A stretch of 64,000 bases of DNA from Paenibacillus antarcticus (GTDB lineage Bacteria; Bacillota; Bacilli; Paenibacillales; Paenibacillaceae), in contig NZ_LVJI01000018.1 in assembly GCF_001637225.1 (NCBI RefSeq), positions 1 through 64,000 of the forward strand, written 5' to 3'. Made by a program: the position numbers and the translations under genes. Numbering within the stretch: position 1 is the first letter of the stretch; every line of letters begins with the position of its first letter. This document shows positions 1 through 8,541 of the stretch, in pieces. Below the pieces are notes generated by a model. The model did no database searches. It saw only the letters and a program-made list of their open reading frames with translations, and was not told the origin of the DNA.

Positions 1-637
1 AAAAGGGCAGGGTATAACCTTCCAAATTTAATAAAATTGGAGGGTTATTTGGCTTACATGTTTTTAAATATACCATATGAATAAGCTTCACTTTACTGGT
101 AATCTTGACAAGCTATTAGCTGGTATAGCCATTCATGCAGCGCAAGAGCGGCGCTGCACCACAGAGGATGAAAATGGGTACCCCTGTCTATACTGTTTGT
201 ACGGCTGGCGAAGAAGGTCGATAAGCTATGGTGCCATAGAGCCCAACCGTTAGTCTGACTCCGACCACCACGGTGCATCACAGAATGTCGCACCCTATAT
301 GGGTAGCACTCATGGGAGATTAATCCTTTTTTGGTTGTTGCACCAGCCTTGCCTTTTTGTTTGTTGTCTATATGATGTTTTTTGTGCTTAAAAGATCTAA
401 CAATATCTATATGATTACTCCTGAGGCTCAGCCTTTTTTTAAAAAGTGTTATTCTGGGTCTATTTTATTATGCTCTTTTTCAGGTTTTGAGCTAATTTAA
501 TTTTCATGGGAGCTCAATAAATAGGTTTATATATTCTATCCGCATCATTATCAAGAGATAATTGCTCAAAACTACCCCAGGTATAGCCCTGGGGCTTAAT
601 GTTTACGTTTAGTTGAATACGTTCATAGACTATATAT
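1..637. other. Gene-free left edge with a GC-richer structured block
   Basis: No convincing gene is seen. Roughly positions 115-300 are clearly GC-richer than the AT-rich flanks and carry compact inverted repeats: an 8-bp hairpin TGCAGCGC/GCGCTGCA at 136-158 and CTATGG/CCATAG at 226-239. A 66-codon frame on the minus strand across this block does not resemble a protein. The block could be the non-coding end of a lost mobile element or a structured RNA; this is inference. Positions 300-560 are AT-rich and featureless apart from T-runs. Confidence 0.45.
568..596 (-). terminator. Terminator of the marR gene
   Basis: CCCCAGG (575-581) and CCTGGGG (588-594) form a perfect 7-bp stem with a 6-base loop. 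On the minus strand it lies about 45 bases after the marR stop and is followed by a short T-run. Confidence 0.6.
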
Positions 638-1111
638 TTACCAAACAGGTCTTGACCTGGATGATAATTTCCCTTCATTTGCTTTATAAACAAATTTGGT
701 TAAATCTTCTTTGAGCATTTGCATTCGTTCGATACCTGTGTCTTCAATCCAGCGTCCCTCAATCTCAGTTAGGATCTTCTCTTTAGCTTTCACTACTAAC
801 CAACCTCGTTCAGTCAAAATAATAATTTTCCCTCTCTTATCAGTGGGATGATTCTGACGTATTACATAACCACTTTTCTCAAGATAATCCACCATTTTAC
901 TTACAGCCTGCTTTGTAATGCCTAAATACTCTGCTAGTTCTATACCTGTTGCTCCACTAGAAGCCAAATATTTAAACATAAAGCCATGTGCAGGTCTAAT
1001 ATCTCCAAACCCTAATTCGCTCAATTTGCCATGTAGTTCATCAATCAATGCATTTAAGGAAAATGACAAAAGTGATGTGAAATCCAATTCGCTATATATT
1101 TGATGATTCAT
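638..1111 (-). CDS. MarR-family transcriptional regulator
   Basis: A 157-residue winged-helix repressor of the MarR family, expected to bind DNA as a dimer and to release it on binding a small ligand or on oxidation. The recognition helix lies near residues 65-78 (GITKQAVSKMVDYLEK), followed by the wing with the DKRGK turn. The ATG at 1111 is chosen because CCTCCTC (GAGGAGG on this strand) sits 8 bases upstream; a start 9 codons earlier has no such site. The gene is divergent from a DUF3238-like pair and an azoreductase, and two palindromes lie in the intergenic promoter region, so it probably represses itself and its neighbours. The true ligand is unknown. Confidence 0.9.
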   Translation of the reverse strand: MNHQIYSELDFTSLLSFSLNALIDELHGKLSELGFGDIRPAHGFMFKYLASSGATGIELAEYLGITKQAVSKMVDYLEKSGYVIRQNHPTDKRGKIIILTERGWLVVKAKEKILTEIEGRWIEDTGIERMQMLKEDLTKFVYKANEGKLSSRSRPVW

Positions 1112-1130
1112 AAATAAAACCTCCTCAGAT

Positions 1131-1203
1131 AAAGTCAATTAAGTTGACTTTATTTAAGTCCTATTGTACTTTGTGAAACATAGTCAATCAAATTGACTAT
1201 GTT
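1131..1203. promoter_or_regulatory. Divergent promoters with two MarR-type operators
   Basis: Palindrome 1 is AAAGTCAA-TTAAG-TTGACTTT (1131-1151). Palindrome 2 has perfect 12-bp arms AACATAGTCAAT / ATTGACTATGTT around CAA (1177-1203). Both share the half-site TAGTCAA or AAGTCAA. The minus promoter reads TTGATT (1186-1191), 17 bases, TACAAT (1163-1168). A plus promoter can be read as TTGACT (1144-1149), 17 bases, TACTTT (1167-1172). The operators cover the -35 box or the start region of both promoters, the usual arrangement for an autoregulated MarR gene. Confidence 0.7.
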
Positions 1204-1263
1204 CAGCTTGTAAAAGAAATAGAATTCACAGAAATAAAGATCAATTAATTATGGAGGTTTTTC

Positions 1264-1849
1264 ATGGCTAACATCGTTAAAATTAGAGGAAGTGTATTTG
1301 CACCATATGCTTGGTTGGAACCTATCAAAGATCCTACAACAGGAAAGATCTTCGAATATACGGGTGATGCACGCGAATTTACACCACACGCTGTAAACAC
1401 AATGAGGTCAAGATTAGAGCAAGAAGTGATTATTGATTTTTATAAAAAAATAGATTTTCACATATGCAAATGCTTGTATTGTAACTGTGAAAGTCACAAA
1501 TCCAGATGGTGCTATTGATTATAAAGAAGGAAAAACAGAAACAGAAAACATTGTATGTACTAATATTGTGTGGGGCGCTGATGACGTTTCTTTTGAAATG
1601 AGGGCAAGTGCTAGCAATCCTTTAAATGCAGCAGCACCTGCGGCTGATTATTTATTAACGATACGTATTAATAAAAGTGGTGTTGCGTATATTGAAGGCT
1701 CTCATGATGGGTTCCCTTGCTATGAATTTTATAAGCAAACAAATTTTGGTCCATTTGAATTAATATATACACATGATTTCAGAAAAACTGATGACAGCCC
1801 AGCAGCACTAGCTGGAGAAATGGAATACAGTTTTAAAGCGAAGATTTAG
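1264..1849 (+). pseudogene. DUF3238-like protein, first tandem copy, frameshifted
   Basis: This copy has a good ribosome binding site (GGAGG, 1253-1257) and starts MANIVKIRGSVFAPYAW, closely matching the intact paralogue just downstream. After residue DFYKK the frame is lost in an A-rich stretch near 1443-1456, and the matching sequence resumes one frame over (from about 1458 to the stop at 1849, ending EMEYSFKAKI). Aligned with the paralogue there is one extra base in this stretch. The product would stop after 84 residues, a third or so of them out of frame. The family is recognised from memory as DUF3238, of unknown function. It may be a true pseudogene or a sequencing error in a homopolymer. 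Confidence 0.8.
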
Positions 1850-1941
1850 ATATATATTAATGAAAGAAATTGCAACCTATTTTGCTCGATGGGTCAATAT
1901 TATTACCCGAAATATATTTAAGAACAATAGAGGTGTGTCTC

Positions 1942-2526
1942 ATGACTAATATCGTTAAAGTTAGAGCGAGTGTATTTATTCCAATATCTTGGACAGAAGC
2001 TAAGAAGGATGTACAAACAGGAAACGTAATCCAATTTGAAGGTGACTCACGTGAGTTTACACCATATGCTGTCAACGCTATGCGCTCCAGAGTTGAACAA
2101 GAAGTAGTTGTAGATTTTTACAAAAAAGAAATTTTCACATATGCAAATACGGGCATAACAACAGAAAGAGTCACAACTCCAGATGGTTCTGTTAATAAAA
2201 AAACAGGAAAGGCTAGTACAGAAGGCATTTTATGTACTGATATTGTATGGGGTTCTGATGATGTCAAGTTTCAAATGAATGCATGTGCTAGCAATCCATT
2301 AAATGTATCTGCACCTCCTGTTGACTACCTATTAATAGTACATGTCAAAAAAGATGGTACTGTCAATATGCAAGGAGCACACGATGGATTTCCTTGTTTT
2401 GAATTTTATAAACAAGTAAACTTTGGACCGTTTGAACAAATGTATACGCATGATTTCAGAGAAACTGGTGATACCCCTGAAGCTATGGCTGGAGAAATGG
2501 AATATCGTTTTAAAAAAATATTGTAA
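1942..2526 (+). CDS. DUF3238-like protein, intact tandem copy
   Basis: A 194-residue cytoplasmic-looking protein with no signal peptide or membrane segment. It resembles the DUF3238 family of Bacillus and Paenibacillus, whose function is not known. Conserved-looking blocks shared with the upstream copy are FTPYAVNAMRSRVEQEV, the C-terminal block HDGFPCFEFYKQVNFGPFE, and the end AGEMEYRF. The ATG at 1942 follows AGAGGTG; a longer frame running back to 1870 has no ribosome site. It follows the broken copy by 92 bases and precedes an azoreductase by about 125 bases without a terminator between them, so the three are probably one MarR-controlled transcript. Function cannot be assigned. Confidence 0.8.
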   Translation: MTNIVKVRASVFIPISWTEAKKDVQTGNVIQFEGDSREFTPYAVNAMRSRVEQEVVVDFYKKEIFTYANTGITTERVTTPDGSVNKKTGKASTEGILCTDIVWGSDDVKFQMNACASNPLNVSAPPVDYLLIVHVKKDGTVNMQGAHDGFPCFEFYKQVNFGPFEQMYTHDFRETGDTPEAMAGEMEYRFKKIL

Positions 2527-2540
2527 AATCACAATGTGTC

Positions 2541-2551
2541 GACAATTTGTC
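2541..2551. promoter_or_regulatory. Short palindrome upstream of the azoreductase
   Basis: GACAA-T-TTGTC lies 100 bases before the azoreductase start. It could be an operator, but is short enough to be chance. Confidence 0.25.
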
Positions 2552-2650
2552 ATCAAACAAAGATAAATTTGTAAGATAGGTAATTGCCTGTGGTTCGTGT
2601 ATAAATCAAAATAATTTTTCAAAATATATAACAACATGGGGGAACAGAAA

Positions 2651-3277
2651 TTGACAACAGTTTTATTTGTAAAAGCAAACAATCGTCCAGCCGAACAATC
2701 GGTTAGCGTGAAATTATATGAAACTTTTTTAGCGAGCTATAAAGAATCACATCCAAATGATACAGTAGCAGAGCTGGATTTATACAATGAGGAACTGCCA
2801 TACGTGGGAGTAGATATGATTAACGGTACATTTAAGTCAAGTAGAGGATTGGAATTAACAGCAGAAGAAGCAAAAGCAGTAGCTGTTGCTGATAAATATT
2901 TAGATCCATTCCTTGCAGCTGATAAAGTTGTATTTGGTTTCCCTTTATGGAATTTAACAATCCCAGCTATACTACACACATATATTGATTACTTAAACCG
3001 CGCGGGCAAAACATTTAAATATACGCCAGAAGGTCCAGTAGGTCTTATGGGAAATAAAAAAATATTATTATTAAACGCAAGTGGCGGTATATATTCTGAA
3101 GGACCAAAAGCTGAAGTAGAAATGGCTGTTAAATATGTAGCAAGTATGATGAACTTCTTTGGTGTAACAGATATGGAGACAGTTGTGATTGAAGGACACA
3201 ACCAATTCCCTCATAAGGCAGAAGAGATTATTGCCGCTGGTCTTGAAAAGGCTGTTATAGTAGCAAGTACGTTCTAA
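2651..3277 (+). CDS. azoR: FMN-dependent NADH-azoreductase (AzoR family)
   Basis: A 208-residue flavodoxin-fold enzyme that uses FMN and NAD(P)H for two-electron reduction of quinones and azo compounds, typically protecting against thiol-reactive quinones. Diagnostic segments are the N-terminal VKANNRPAEQSVSVKL, FGFPLWNLTIPAILHTYIDY, and KTFKYTPEGPVGLMGNKK followed by the LLNASGG flavin loop. The TTG at 2651 is preferred because GGGGG lies 8 bases upstream and family members begin at this point; an ATG 15 bases earlier is the alternative. A MarR regulator upstream fits the known pattern of quinone-sensing MarR proteins controlling azoreductases (for example YodB and AzoR1 in Bacillus subtilis), but the link here is inferred. 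Confidence 0.9.
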   Translation: MTTVLFVKANNRPAEQSVSVKLYETFLASYKESHPNDTVAELDLYNEELPYVGVDMINGTFKSSRGLELTAEEAKAVAVADKYLDPFLAADKVVFGFPLWNLTIPAILHTYIDYLNRAGKTFKYTPEGPVGLMGNKKILLLNASGGIYSEGPKAEVEMAVKYVASMMNFFGVTDMETVVIEGHNQFPHKAEEIIAAGLEKAVIVASTF

Positions 3278-3314
3278 TTCACTTATATCTAGTAAAATTG
3301 ATCAGTCGGCATAA

Positions 3315-3359
3315 AAATGGCTTCCTCTATCGTCTTATACGACGAAGCGGAAGCCATTT
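3315..3359 (+). terminator. Hairpin terminator after azoR
   Basis: AAATGGCTTCC (3315-3325) pairs perfectly with GGAAGCCATTT (3349-3359); the interior TCGTC/GACGA also pairs. The T-tract is short, so efficiency is uncertain. Confidence 0.65.
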
Positions 3360-3433
3360 AAAGTATTACTTAACAAACTAACCCTGTAAAGTTCAAGATA
3401 GCCCTCCGAATTGGCTACCTAGACTTGGCTACA

Positions 3434-3547
3434 TTAGAAGAAACGTCGATACAGTTCGCGTCTTCGCTACTCACGGAGCTGAACATATATCTGAGTGATC
3501 GATGCTTTTTTATGCCCTAGCATCCCTTGAGTGAATTCTGAGGGATC
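3434..3547 (-). pseudogene. Relic of a tyrosine recombinase (integrase) C-terminus
   Basis: One minus-strand frame reads GMLGHKKASITQIYVQL, then a TAG, then RRRELYRRFF and a stop. This matches the C-terminal end of phage-type tyrosine recombinases: the LGH motif, the Thr-x-x-Tyr region with the nucleophilic tyrosine, and the basic tail. Only about 38 codons remain, broken by the in-frame TAG; the catalytic Arg boxes further upstream are missing. It marks a lost mobile element. Positions 3360-3433 and 3548-3731 show no gene that I can support; a plus-strand frame from 3550 is not recognisable. Confidence 0.6.
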
Positions 3548-3731
3548 CCTTGCCATTTACAATTGCTGAACAACAACGATTCCTACAGATCGTCGCCAAC
3601 CGTCTCAACAAATACGTCTATACCAGAACTGTTCGTCTCTTTGCAGAAGTGACGTATTACAAAAATGAGGAATGGATTATAGCGATTGTTCGACTGGCCG
3701 AAACTGAGACCAAACAGTCCAGCATTCATAC

Positions 3732-4403
3732 TCATTGTTTTGGATGTTTTGGGATAGGTAATTCTAAATTTCCTCGTAAAGTATTTGATTCATATTCTGT
3801 ACGGAAAATACCCTTCTCTTGCAAAATGGGAACAACTAGTTCAACAAAATCTTTTAAAGCTGTTGGATGTTCTTGTTGTATCAGTAACAAATCCATTGCC
3901 CCTTCTTCATACCAATGCTGAATATCATTCGCAATTTTCTCAGCTGAACCAAATAATAAAGGCTTAGGTATTCTGTGAAATGGACTTAGTCTTTGCATTT
4001 CTTTAAACTTCGCTTCTGCTTCTTGTTCAGTTCTTCCTACAAGCACGGTTTTTGTAATTGTAACGAGAAAATTGTCTGGTGAACGACCTTCTAAAACCAC
4101 TCGCTTTCTTAGTTCTGACCGCATTCCTTTTGAATGTTCAAGCGAATTAGGTTGGATAAATGCTCCATCAGTATACTTGGACGCATTGTCCATAAAATTA
4201 GCAGACGAACCTGCAGTGAAGAGTAAAGGTCTGCCTTGAATAGAGCGACTAAGATTTAATGGGCCGTTTACAGAAAAATAGTTACCTCTATAATTTATAG
4301 GATGCATTTTATTAGGATTGAAATATTCACCGCGTTCTTTGTCACGTATAAACGCATCTTCTTCGTATGAGTCCCATAATCCTAAAATAATCTCCATAAA
4401 CGC
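3732..4403 (-). pseudogene. Luciferase-like FMN-dependent monooxygenase, N-terminal half missing
   Basis: The frame gives about 221 residues equal to the C-terminal half of the NtaA/SnaA/DszA/DmoA family of flavin-dependent monooxygenases, whose members usually have about 430-450 residues. Recognisable parts are LGLWDSYEEDAF, HPINYRGNYFSVNGPLNLS, and QGRPLLFTAGSS. The homologous sequence stops abruptly near 4403, where a TAA lies in frame, and there is no ribosome binding site before the first ATG (4397). The FMN and substrate-binding N-terminal barrel strands are absent, so the product cannot be active. It sits between the integrase relic and a frameshifted permease, in a patch of decay. Confidence 0.8.
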
Positions 4404-4827
4404 TTAATGTCTGCGAATCCATTTTCGTAGAATATCGACATATTCGCTGATTCTACCAATTGACCTTATATCCATAAAATAAAAAATCCATGATTTCTGT
4501 GGATTTCTAAGACATTCAAACTAACAACAGTACTTACCCCATAAGATGACTCTTTCATAATCAGTTGGATTCTAAAACTGTACTTCGCTCGAGTGAACAA
4601 TTGTACAAGAGTGCTATTGCGATGTTGTAAATATAAAAATATCTAATCTGTTATGATTACATGTTCTTGTCCCTCGACATTTAAACTTACCCGCTGCACA
4701 TAATAAGCACTCTCCTAAAATTCACTCTGGTGCTTTAGCAGAAGAAAGTGTATTATAGGTACCTGTCAGTTCATTTTATTACATCAGCCAGTGAATTTTC
4801 AAAACTTTCCAAAAGGGGTTTATCATC
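4404..4827. other. Gene-free stretch between two broken genes
   Basis: No supported gene. It contains a hairpin AAATCCA (4484-4490) / TGGATTT (4500-4506), which on the minus strand is followed by a T-run and looks like a rho-independent terminator without an obvious gene ahead of it. Short minus-strand frames (for example one reading SEYVDILRKWIRRH just before the monooxygenase relic) are interrupted and not recognised. Confidence 0.4.
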
Positions 4828-6251
4828 ATGACAAGACATAAATTAGGCTTCTGGATCCTGACCGCCCTCGTGGTCGGTAACATGGTTGGTTCCGGAATCT
4901 TCATGCTGCCTCGATCTCTGTCGGAAGCGGCGAGTCCTGCCGGGGTTATTCTGGCCTGGTCCGCTACAGGACTAGGTGTACTTATGTTGGCGCTTGTCTT
5001 CGGCAGTCTGGCTGTCCGCAAGCCTGAGCTCAGCGGCGGCCCGCAAATCTATGCGAAGGAGCTGTTTCGTGAAGGTTCGCACGGCTCTCTCATGGCCGGA
5101 TTTATGTCAACCTGGGGATACTGGCTCGGCAATATCGCCGGTTTTGTGGCAGTTATTACTACGTTCGCGAGCTACCTGTCTACCTTCTTCCCGGTGCTTA
5201 CTAGTAACAAGGTATGGCTATCCTACGGGAGCTTCACATTAAAAGCGGGCAATGCCCTGACGTTCCTCGTCTGCTCCGTACTGCTATGGGGAACGCACGC
5301 CATCTGCCTAAAAGGCATGAACAGCGCGGGGAGATTGAATTTTTTCGCTACGGTGACCAAGGTCATCGGCTTGCGCTCTTCATCGTGATTGCCCTCTTTG
5401 CGTTCCAACAGAGCAATATCGGGCCATTCCTGGCTCCACGCACCAATGACAGCGGGAAGACGCTTGGCCTGCTCTCCCAGGTTAACGCGGCTGCGATTAC
5501 AACGCTGTGGGCTTTCATCGGCGTGGAATCCGCAATGGTCTTCGCCGCACGCGCCCACCGCACGAAGGATATCCGCCGCGCGACCATCGCAGGGCTGCTT
5601 ATATCCTTCGTGCTGTATGTCGGCATCAGCATCCTGACTATGGGACTGCTGACACAGGACCAACTGATGGCTTCCCAGAACCCGTTGGTGGACGGCATTT
5701 CCACTGTGCTAGGACCCATCGGCGGCAAGCTACTCGCAGGCCTCGGACTGATCAGTCTGCTCGGCTCCACGATCGGCTGGGTACTGCTTAGTGCCGAGGT
5801 GCCGTTCCAGGCAGCCAAGCAGGGTGTGTTCCTGCCGTTTTTTTCCAAGGAGAATAGTAAGGGCATGCCGAAGGTATCCCTCTGGATCTCCGTCGCACTC
5901 GGCCAGATTTTGCTGCTGTCCACGATCTCGGGTTCCATCTCCGCGGCGTTTGATTTTATTATCTATATCGCTACGCTCGCCTATCTGGTGCCTTATCTGA
6001 TAGCATCACTCTACCACCTTAAGCTGACCTGGACCGGCGAAACCTACTCGCTGCAGAAGGAGCGGATAACCGAGGGGATCATTGCGGCTTTCGCCGCCAT
6101 CTACTCGTTATGGGTCATCGTGGTGGGTACCGCGGATCTCAAGACGTTCCTGCTTGGACTCGCGCTAATTGTCAGCGGCATCCTATTCTATCCGCTCATG
6201 CTGCGGTATCAGAAAGTCCAAACAAAACAATGTAAGGTCAGGCAGCGTTGA
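4828..6251 (+). pseudogene. APC-superfamily amino-acid permease/antiporter, frameshifted
   Basis: Together the two frames give a full-length permease of about 474 residues with roughly 12 membrane segments, like the basic amino-acid antiporters (ArcD/LysP-like branch of the APC superfamily). The first frame starts MTRHKLGFWILTALVVGNMV with the glycine-rich GSGIFMLP of helix 1. It runs into a stop at 5388 after KVIGLRSSS. The correct sequence resumes in another frame with ALFIVIALFAFQQSNIG, so one base is missing near 5373-5377. The gene is visibly GC-richer than its neighbours, with C/G-ending codons, which suggests transfer from a GC-richer relative. It may be a real pseudogene or a sequencing error. 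Confidence 0.85.
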
Positions 6252-6258
6252 ATTTAGG

Positions 6259-6289
6259 AAAGGCGTCCATCACAAGATGGGCGTCTTTT
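6259..6289 (+). terminator. Terminator of the permease gene
   Basis: AAAGGCGTCCATC pairs with GATGGGCGTCTTT over 13 positions (two G-U), with loop ACAA and a following TTTT. It lies 8 bases after the permease stop. Confidence 0.85.
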
Positions 6290-6553
6290 GGTTCATGAGA
6301 AAGCTACGACGATTATGAATCCATGTTCTTTTAATCGTTACGCCTTCAATAGAAGGAAGCATGATATGTTCGTCTGGTTCCATCAAGTATTCACCAAATA
6401 TCAAAACATAAGCGTCAGCTTAGTCCGGAGACTTGAGCCCACGCTTTCATATCCCTCTTATTTTCCAGAAACATTACACCTTTACTAATGCAATTAACCC
6501 GCATATCCAGTTATTTTGGATAGCGGGTTCACTTTATTGTATATACTTCACAG
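6290..6553. other. Intergenic stretch with a possible gene scrap and a convergent hairpin
   Basis: AACCCGCATATCC (6496-6508) pairs with GGATAGCGGGTT (6518-6529), a hairpin between convergent genes that could end the NHL gene transcript, although its T-tracts are poor. A minus-strand frame ending at 6270 reads GEYLMEPDEHIMLPSIEG and looks protein-like, but has no start and an upstream stop; it is at most a fragment of an unknown gene. Confidence 0.35.
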
Positions 6554-7486
6554 TTAAGCCAATGTAAGCTTTGTTACACGTCCATCGATAATCCATTCAG
6601 CAACATAAACAGAACCCTTGGAATCGACACAAACGCCATGAGGTGAGCTGAATTTATGATCACAGTAGTAAGACTTGGGTAAATTCGGCCAGCCGGTTTG
6701 TTTGTAAGCCTGTTGGTCTTCACCTAAATGACAGATCAATTGATTATTTTTATCGAAGATCGTAACCCTACTGTTTAAGTCTGGGAAGAAGAGATCCTCT
6801 CCATGATAATAAAAACTGCAGGGCTGATCCATATCATCAACGATGACTCTTTTGAAATTGCCCTGTAAGGTAAAGACTTGAATACGATGATTGCCACGAT
6901 CCGCTACATAAACCTCTTCTATACCACTACGTACATCAATGGAAATGCCATGTGGACAGTTCAATTGTCCCATTTCCGTACCTTTTCCACCCCAGGAACG
7001 GATATATTCCCCTGCTGCGGTATAGTGATGAATCCAGCTTTGTCCATAGCCATCGGATACATAAATATCACCATTTGCCGACACGGCTACATCTGTAGGG
7101 ATATATTTTAACTCATCATTGTATAAATCAGGACGATCCGGTGCTCCCAATGTCAACAAGTGCTTTCCGCTCAAATCCATTTTCACAACATTACCACGAG
7201 CAGTATCTGTAATAAAGAGATATTCACTACTTTGATCCTTATGAAGATAAAATCCGTGTGCGCCACCCTCGAACTCTTCGCCCCAAGCCTCTTGAAATTC
7301 CCCAGTCTGATCAAATTTGAAAATGGAAGGCTTACCAGTATGAAAAACGTAGACGTTATCCTGTTGATCTACGACAATTCCATGTGTATAGCCAAACTTT
7401 AAGTGAGCAGGGAGCTTTGCCCAGCCTGGAACAAGCTCATAGCTCCGTGCTGCATTTCCGAATTGCGGGAGCTTTCTTGTTGTCAT
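6554..7486 (-). CDS. NHL-repeat six-bladed beta-propeller protein
   Basis: A 310-residue protein of six NHL repeats of about 40-50 residues, each ending in a pattern like DNVYVFHTG, GDIYVSDGY, EEVYVADRGNHRIQVF or GSVYVAEW. The His-containing loops THG, AHG, PHG and PHG recur at blade tops, as in peptidyl-hydroxyglycine amidating lyase and related propellers, which bind a metal or ligand at the propeller mouth. There is no signal peptide, so it is probably cytoplasmic. The ATG at 7486 has GAGG 8 bases upstream; a frame start 24 codons earlier has no ribosome site and a low-complexity Asn-rich leader. It lies 89 bases after a PhyH gene on the same strand and is probably cotranscribed. Enzymatic role unknown. 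Confidence 0.85.
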   Translation of the reverse strand: MTTRKLPQFGNAARSYELVPGWAKLPAHLKFGYTHGIVVDQQDNVYVFHTGKPSIFKFDQTGEFQEAWGEEFEGGAHGFYLHKDQSSEYLFITDTARGNVVKMDLSGKHLLTLGAPDRPDLYNDELKYIPTDVAVSANGDIYVSDGYGQSWIHHYTAAGEYIRSWGGKGTEMGQLNCPHGISIDVRSGIEEVYVADRGNHRIQVFTLQGNFKRVIVDDMDQPCSFYYHGEDLFFPDLNSRVTIFDKNNQLICHLGEDQQAYKQTGWPNLPKSYYCDHKFSSPHGVCVDSKGSVYVAEWIIDGRVTKLTLA

Positions 7487-7575
7487 ATTTAATTCCTCTA
7501 TTCCTAAGTTAAGTGATGAGTTATTGTTTATTGTTTGCATTGAATTATTGTCTTCCATCCGAGGATATTATAGAT

Positions 7576-8403
7576 TTATTTTGTGGAATACAGTAATGGG
7601 AAGAATTCATTATCGAACTTCTGTCCGAACTCCGGACGCGGGCCAAGCAATCGAACATTATCATGCCGAGCTCTGCCCTCTTTGTATGAGGTATCTCCTG
7701 GCATTAGATGTGCTACGACAGATAACCTTGGCTGGTCGGAGAAATTCGTTGCTGAGCCATGGAATGTAAGACCATGGTGGAAGCTCGCTTGACCAGCTTT
7801 TAGAATACACGGCTCCTCTACCCAATCTCGAGTTGCAAAACGCTGCTTCAGCTTTGCCATATCCTGGTCAAAGAAGGCATCACTTCCCTCAACAGCGCCC
7901 CACTTGTGTGAACCCAAGATCGTCATCATGCCGCCATTATTCAGGTCCGTATCTTGCAGTGCAATCCAAACGGTTACCATATTCGGGGTACTGCTTGCTC
8001 GCCAATAAGCGTAATCCTGATGCCAGCCTACATTCCCTACATTTGTTTCTTGCCCTGAAGTACCCGGCTTATAGATCACTTGATCATGCCAGAGACGTAT
8101 CTCGTCCTCGTTCAGCAGATTCGCAGCCATTTGACCTAAATTCGGATCGATGACGACACTACGAACCTCGTCGTTAATCCACCAGCCATTATCGAATTTA
8201 CGAAGAGCAAATGGATTGTCAGAAATATTGAAGGCATGAAGAGGCATACCCGCTCCATCATAATCTTTCTTCCAAATACGTTCATGCGCACCACGAAGAC
8301 GCTCAATCATCTGGTCATCTAGCAATTTCGGACTGATCCAATAACCATCTTGATCAAACCTCTCTTTATCCGCTGTTGTAATGTTATACGGAATAATTCC
8401 CAT
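7576..8403 (-). CDS. Phytanoyl-CoA dioxygenase (PhyH) family oxygenase
   Basis: A 275-residue Fe(II)/2-oxoglutarate-dependent oxygenase of the PhyH family. The metal ligands are visible as WHQDYAYW (His128, Asp130) and the distal HGSATN (His215), and Arg227 in QPRLS probably binds 2-oxoglutarate. The family hydroxylates diverse small molecules, so the substrate cannot be read from sequence. ATG 8403 has GAGGTG 6 bases upstream; a GTG three codons earlier is less well placed. It is divergent from an AraC regulator, with a symmetric site in the shared promoter region, and is followed by the NHL protein gene; the pair probably forms one AraC-controlled operon. Confidence 0.9.
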   Translation of the reverse strand: MGIIPYNITTADKERFDQDGYWISPKLLDDQMIERLRGAHERIWKKDYDGAGMPLHAFNISDNPFALRKFDNGWWINDEVRSVVIDPNLGQMAANLLNEDEIRLWHDQVIYKPGTSGQETNVGNVGWHQDYAYWRASSTPNMVTVWIALQDTDLNNGGMMTILGSHKWGAVEGSDAFFDQDMAKLKQRFATRDWVEEPCILKAGQASFHHGLTFHGSATNFSDQPRLSVVAHLMPGDTSYKEGRARHDNVRLLGPRPEFGQKFDNEFFPLLYSTK

Positions 8404-8448
8404 AATGGACACCTCATCTATTCTTGGTCAAATTGGCTTACTTAGTTT

Positions 8449-8454
8449 ATTGTA
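8449..8454 (-). promoter_or_regulatory. -10 box of the PhyH/NHL operon
   Basis: TACAAT on the minus strand about 45 bases before the phyH start. The matching -35 region (AAGTCA) is poor, which fits an activator-dependent promoter next to the inverted repeat at 8476-8505. Confidence 0.4.
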
Positions 8455-8470
8455 GACCTCAAGATGAGCA

Positions 8471-8505
8471 TTGACTTTCCAAAACCTATCAAATAGGATT
8501 GGAAA
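8471..8505 (+). promoter_or_regulatory. Promoter of araC gene 1 with overlapping inverted repeat
   Basis: TTGACT (8471-8476), 17 bases, TAGGAT (8494-8499). An inverted repeat with inner arms CCTAT/ATAGG (8485-8489, 8493-8497) and outer arms TTTCCAA/TTGGAAA (8476-8482, 8499-8505) covers the spacer and the -10 box. It is a likely binding site for the adjacent AraC protein. Confidence 0.65.
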
Positions 8506-8541
8506 CATACGAGATCATTAGAAACGATAAGGACCGTGACT

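Noticed and set aside
93..293. A 66-codon minus-strand frame
   Set aside because: No ribosome site, no protein-like pattern, and it lies across strong hairpins; treated as part of a structured non-coding block.
3550..3921. Plus-strand frame of 123 codons beginning MPFTIAEQQRF
   Set aside because: Its second half is antisense to the monooxygenase relic and the first half is not recognisable; no ribosome site.
5223..5938. Long minus-strand and third-frame ORFs inside the permease
   Set aside because: Shadows caused by the high GC content of the permease; the APC permease reading explains the region.
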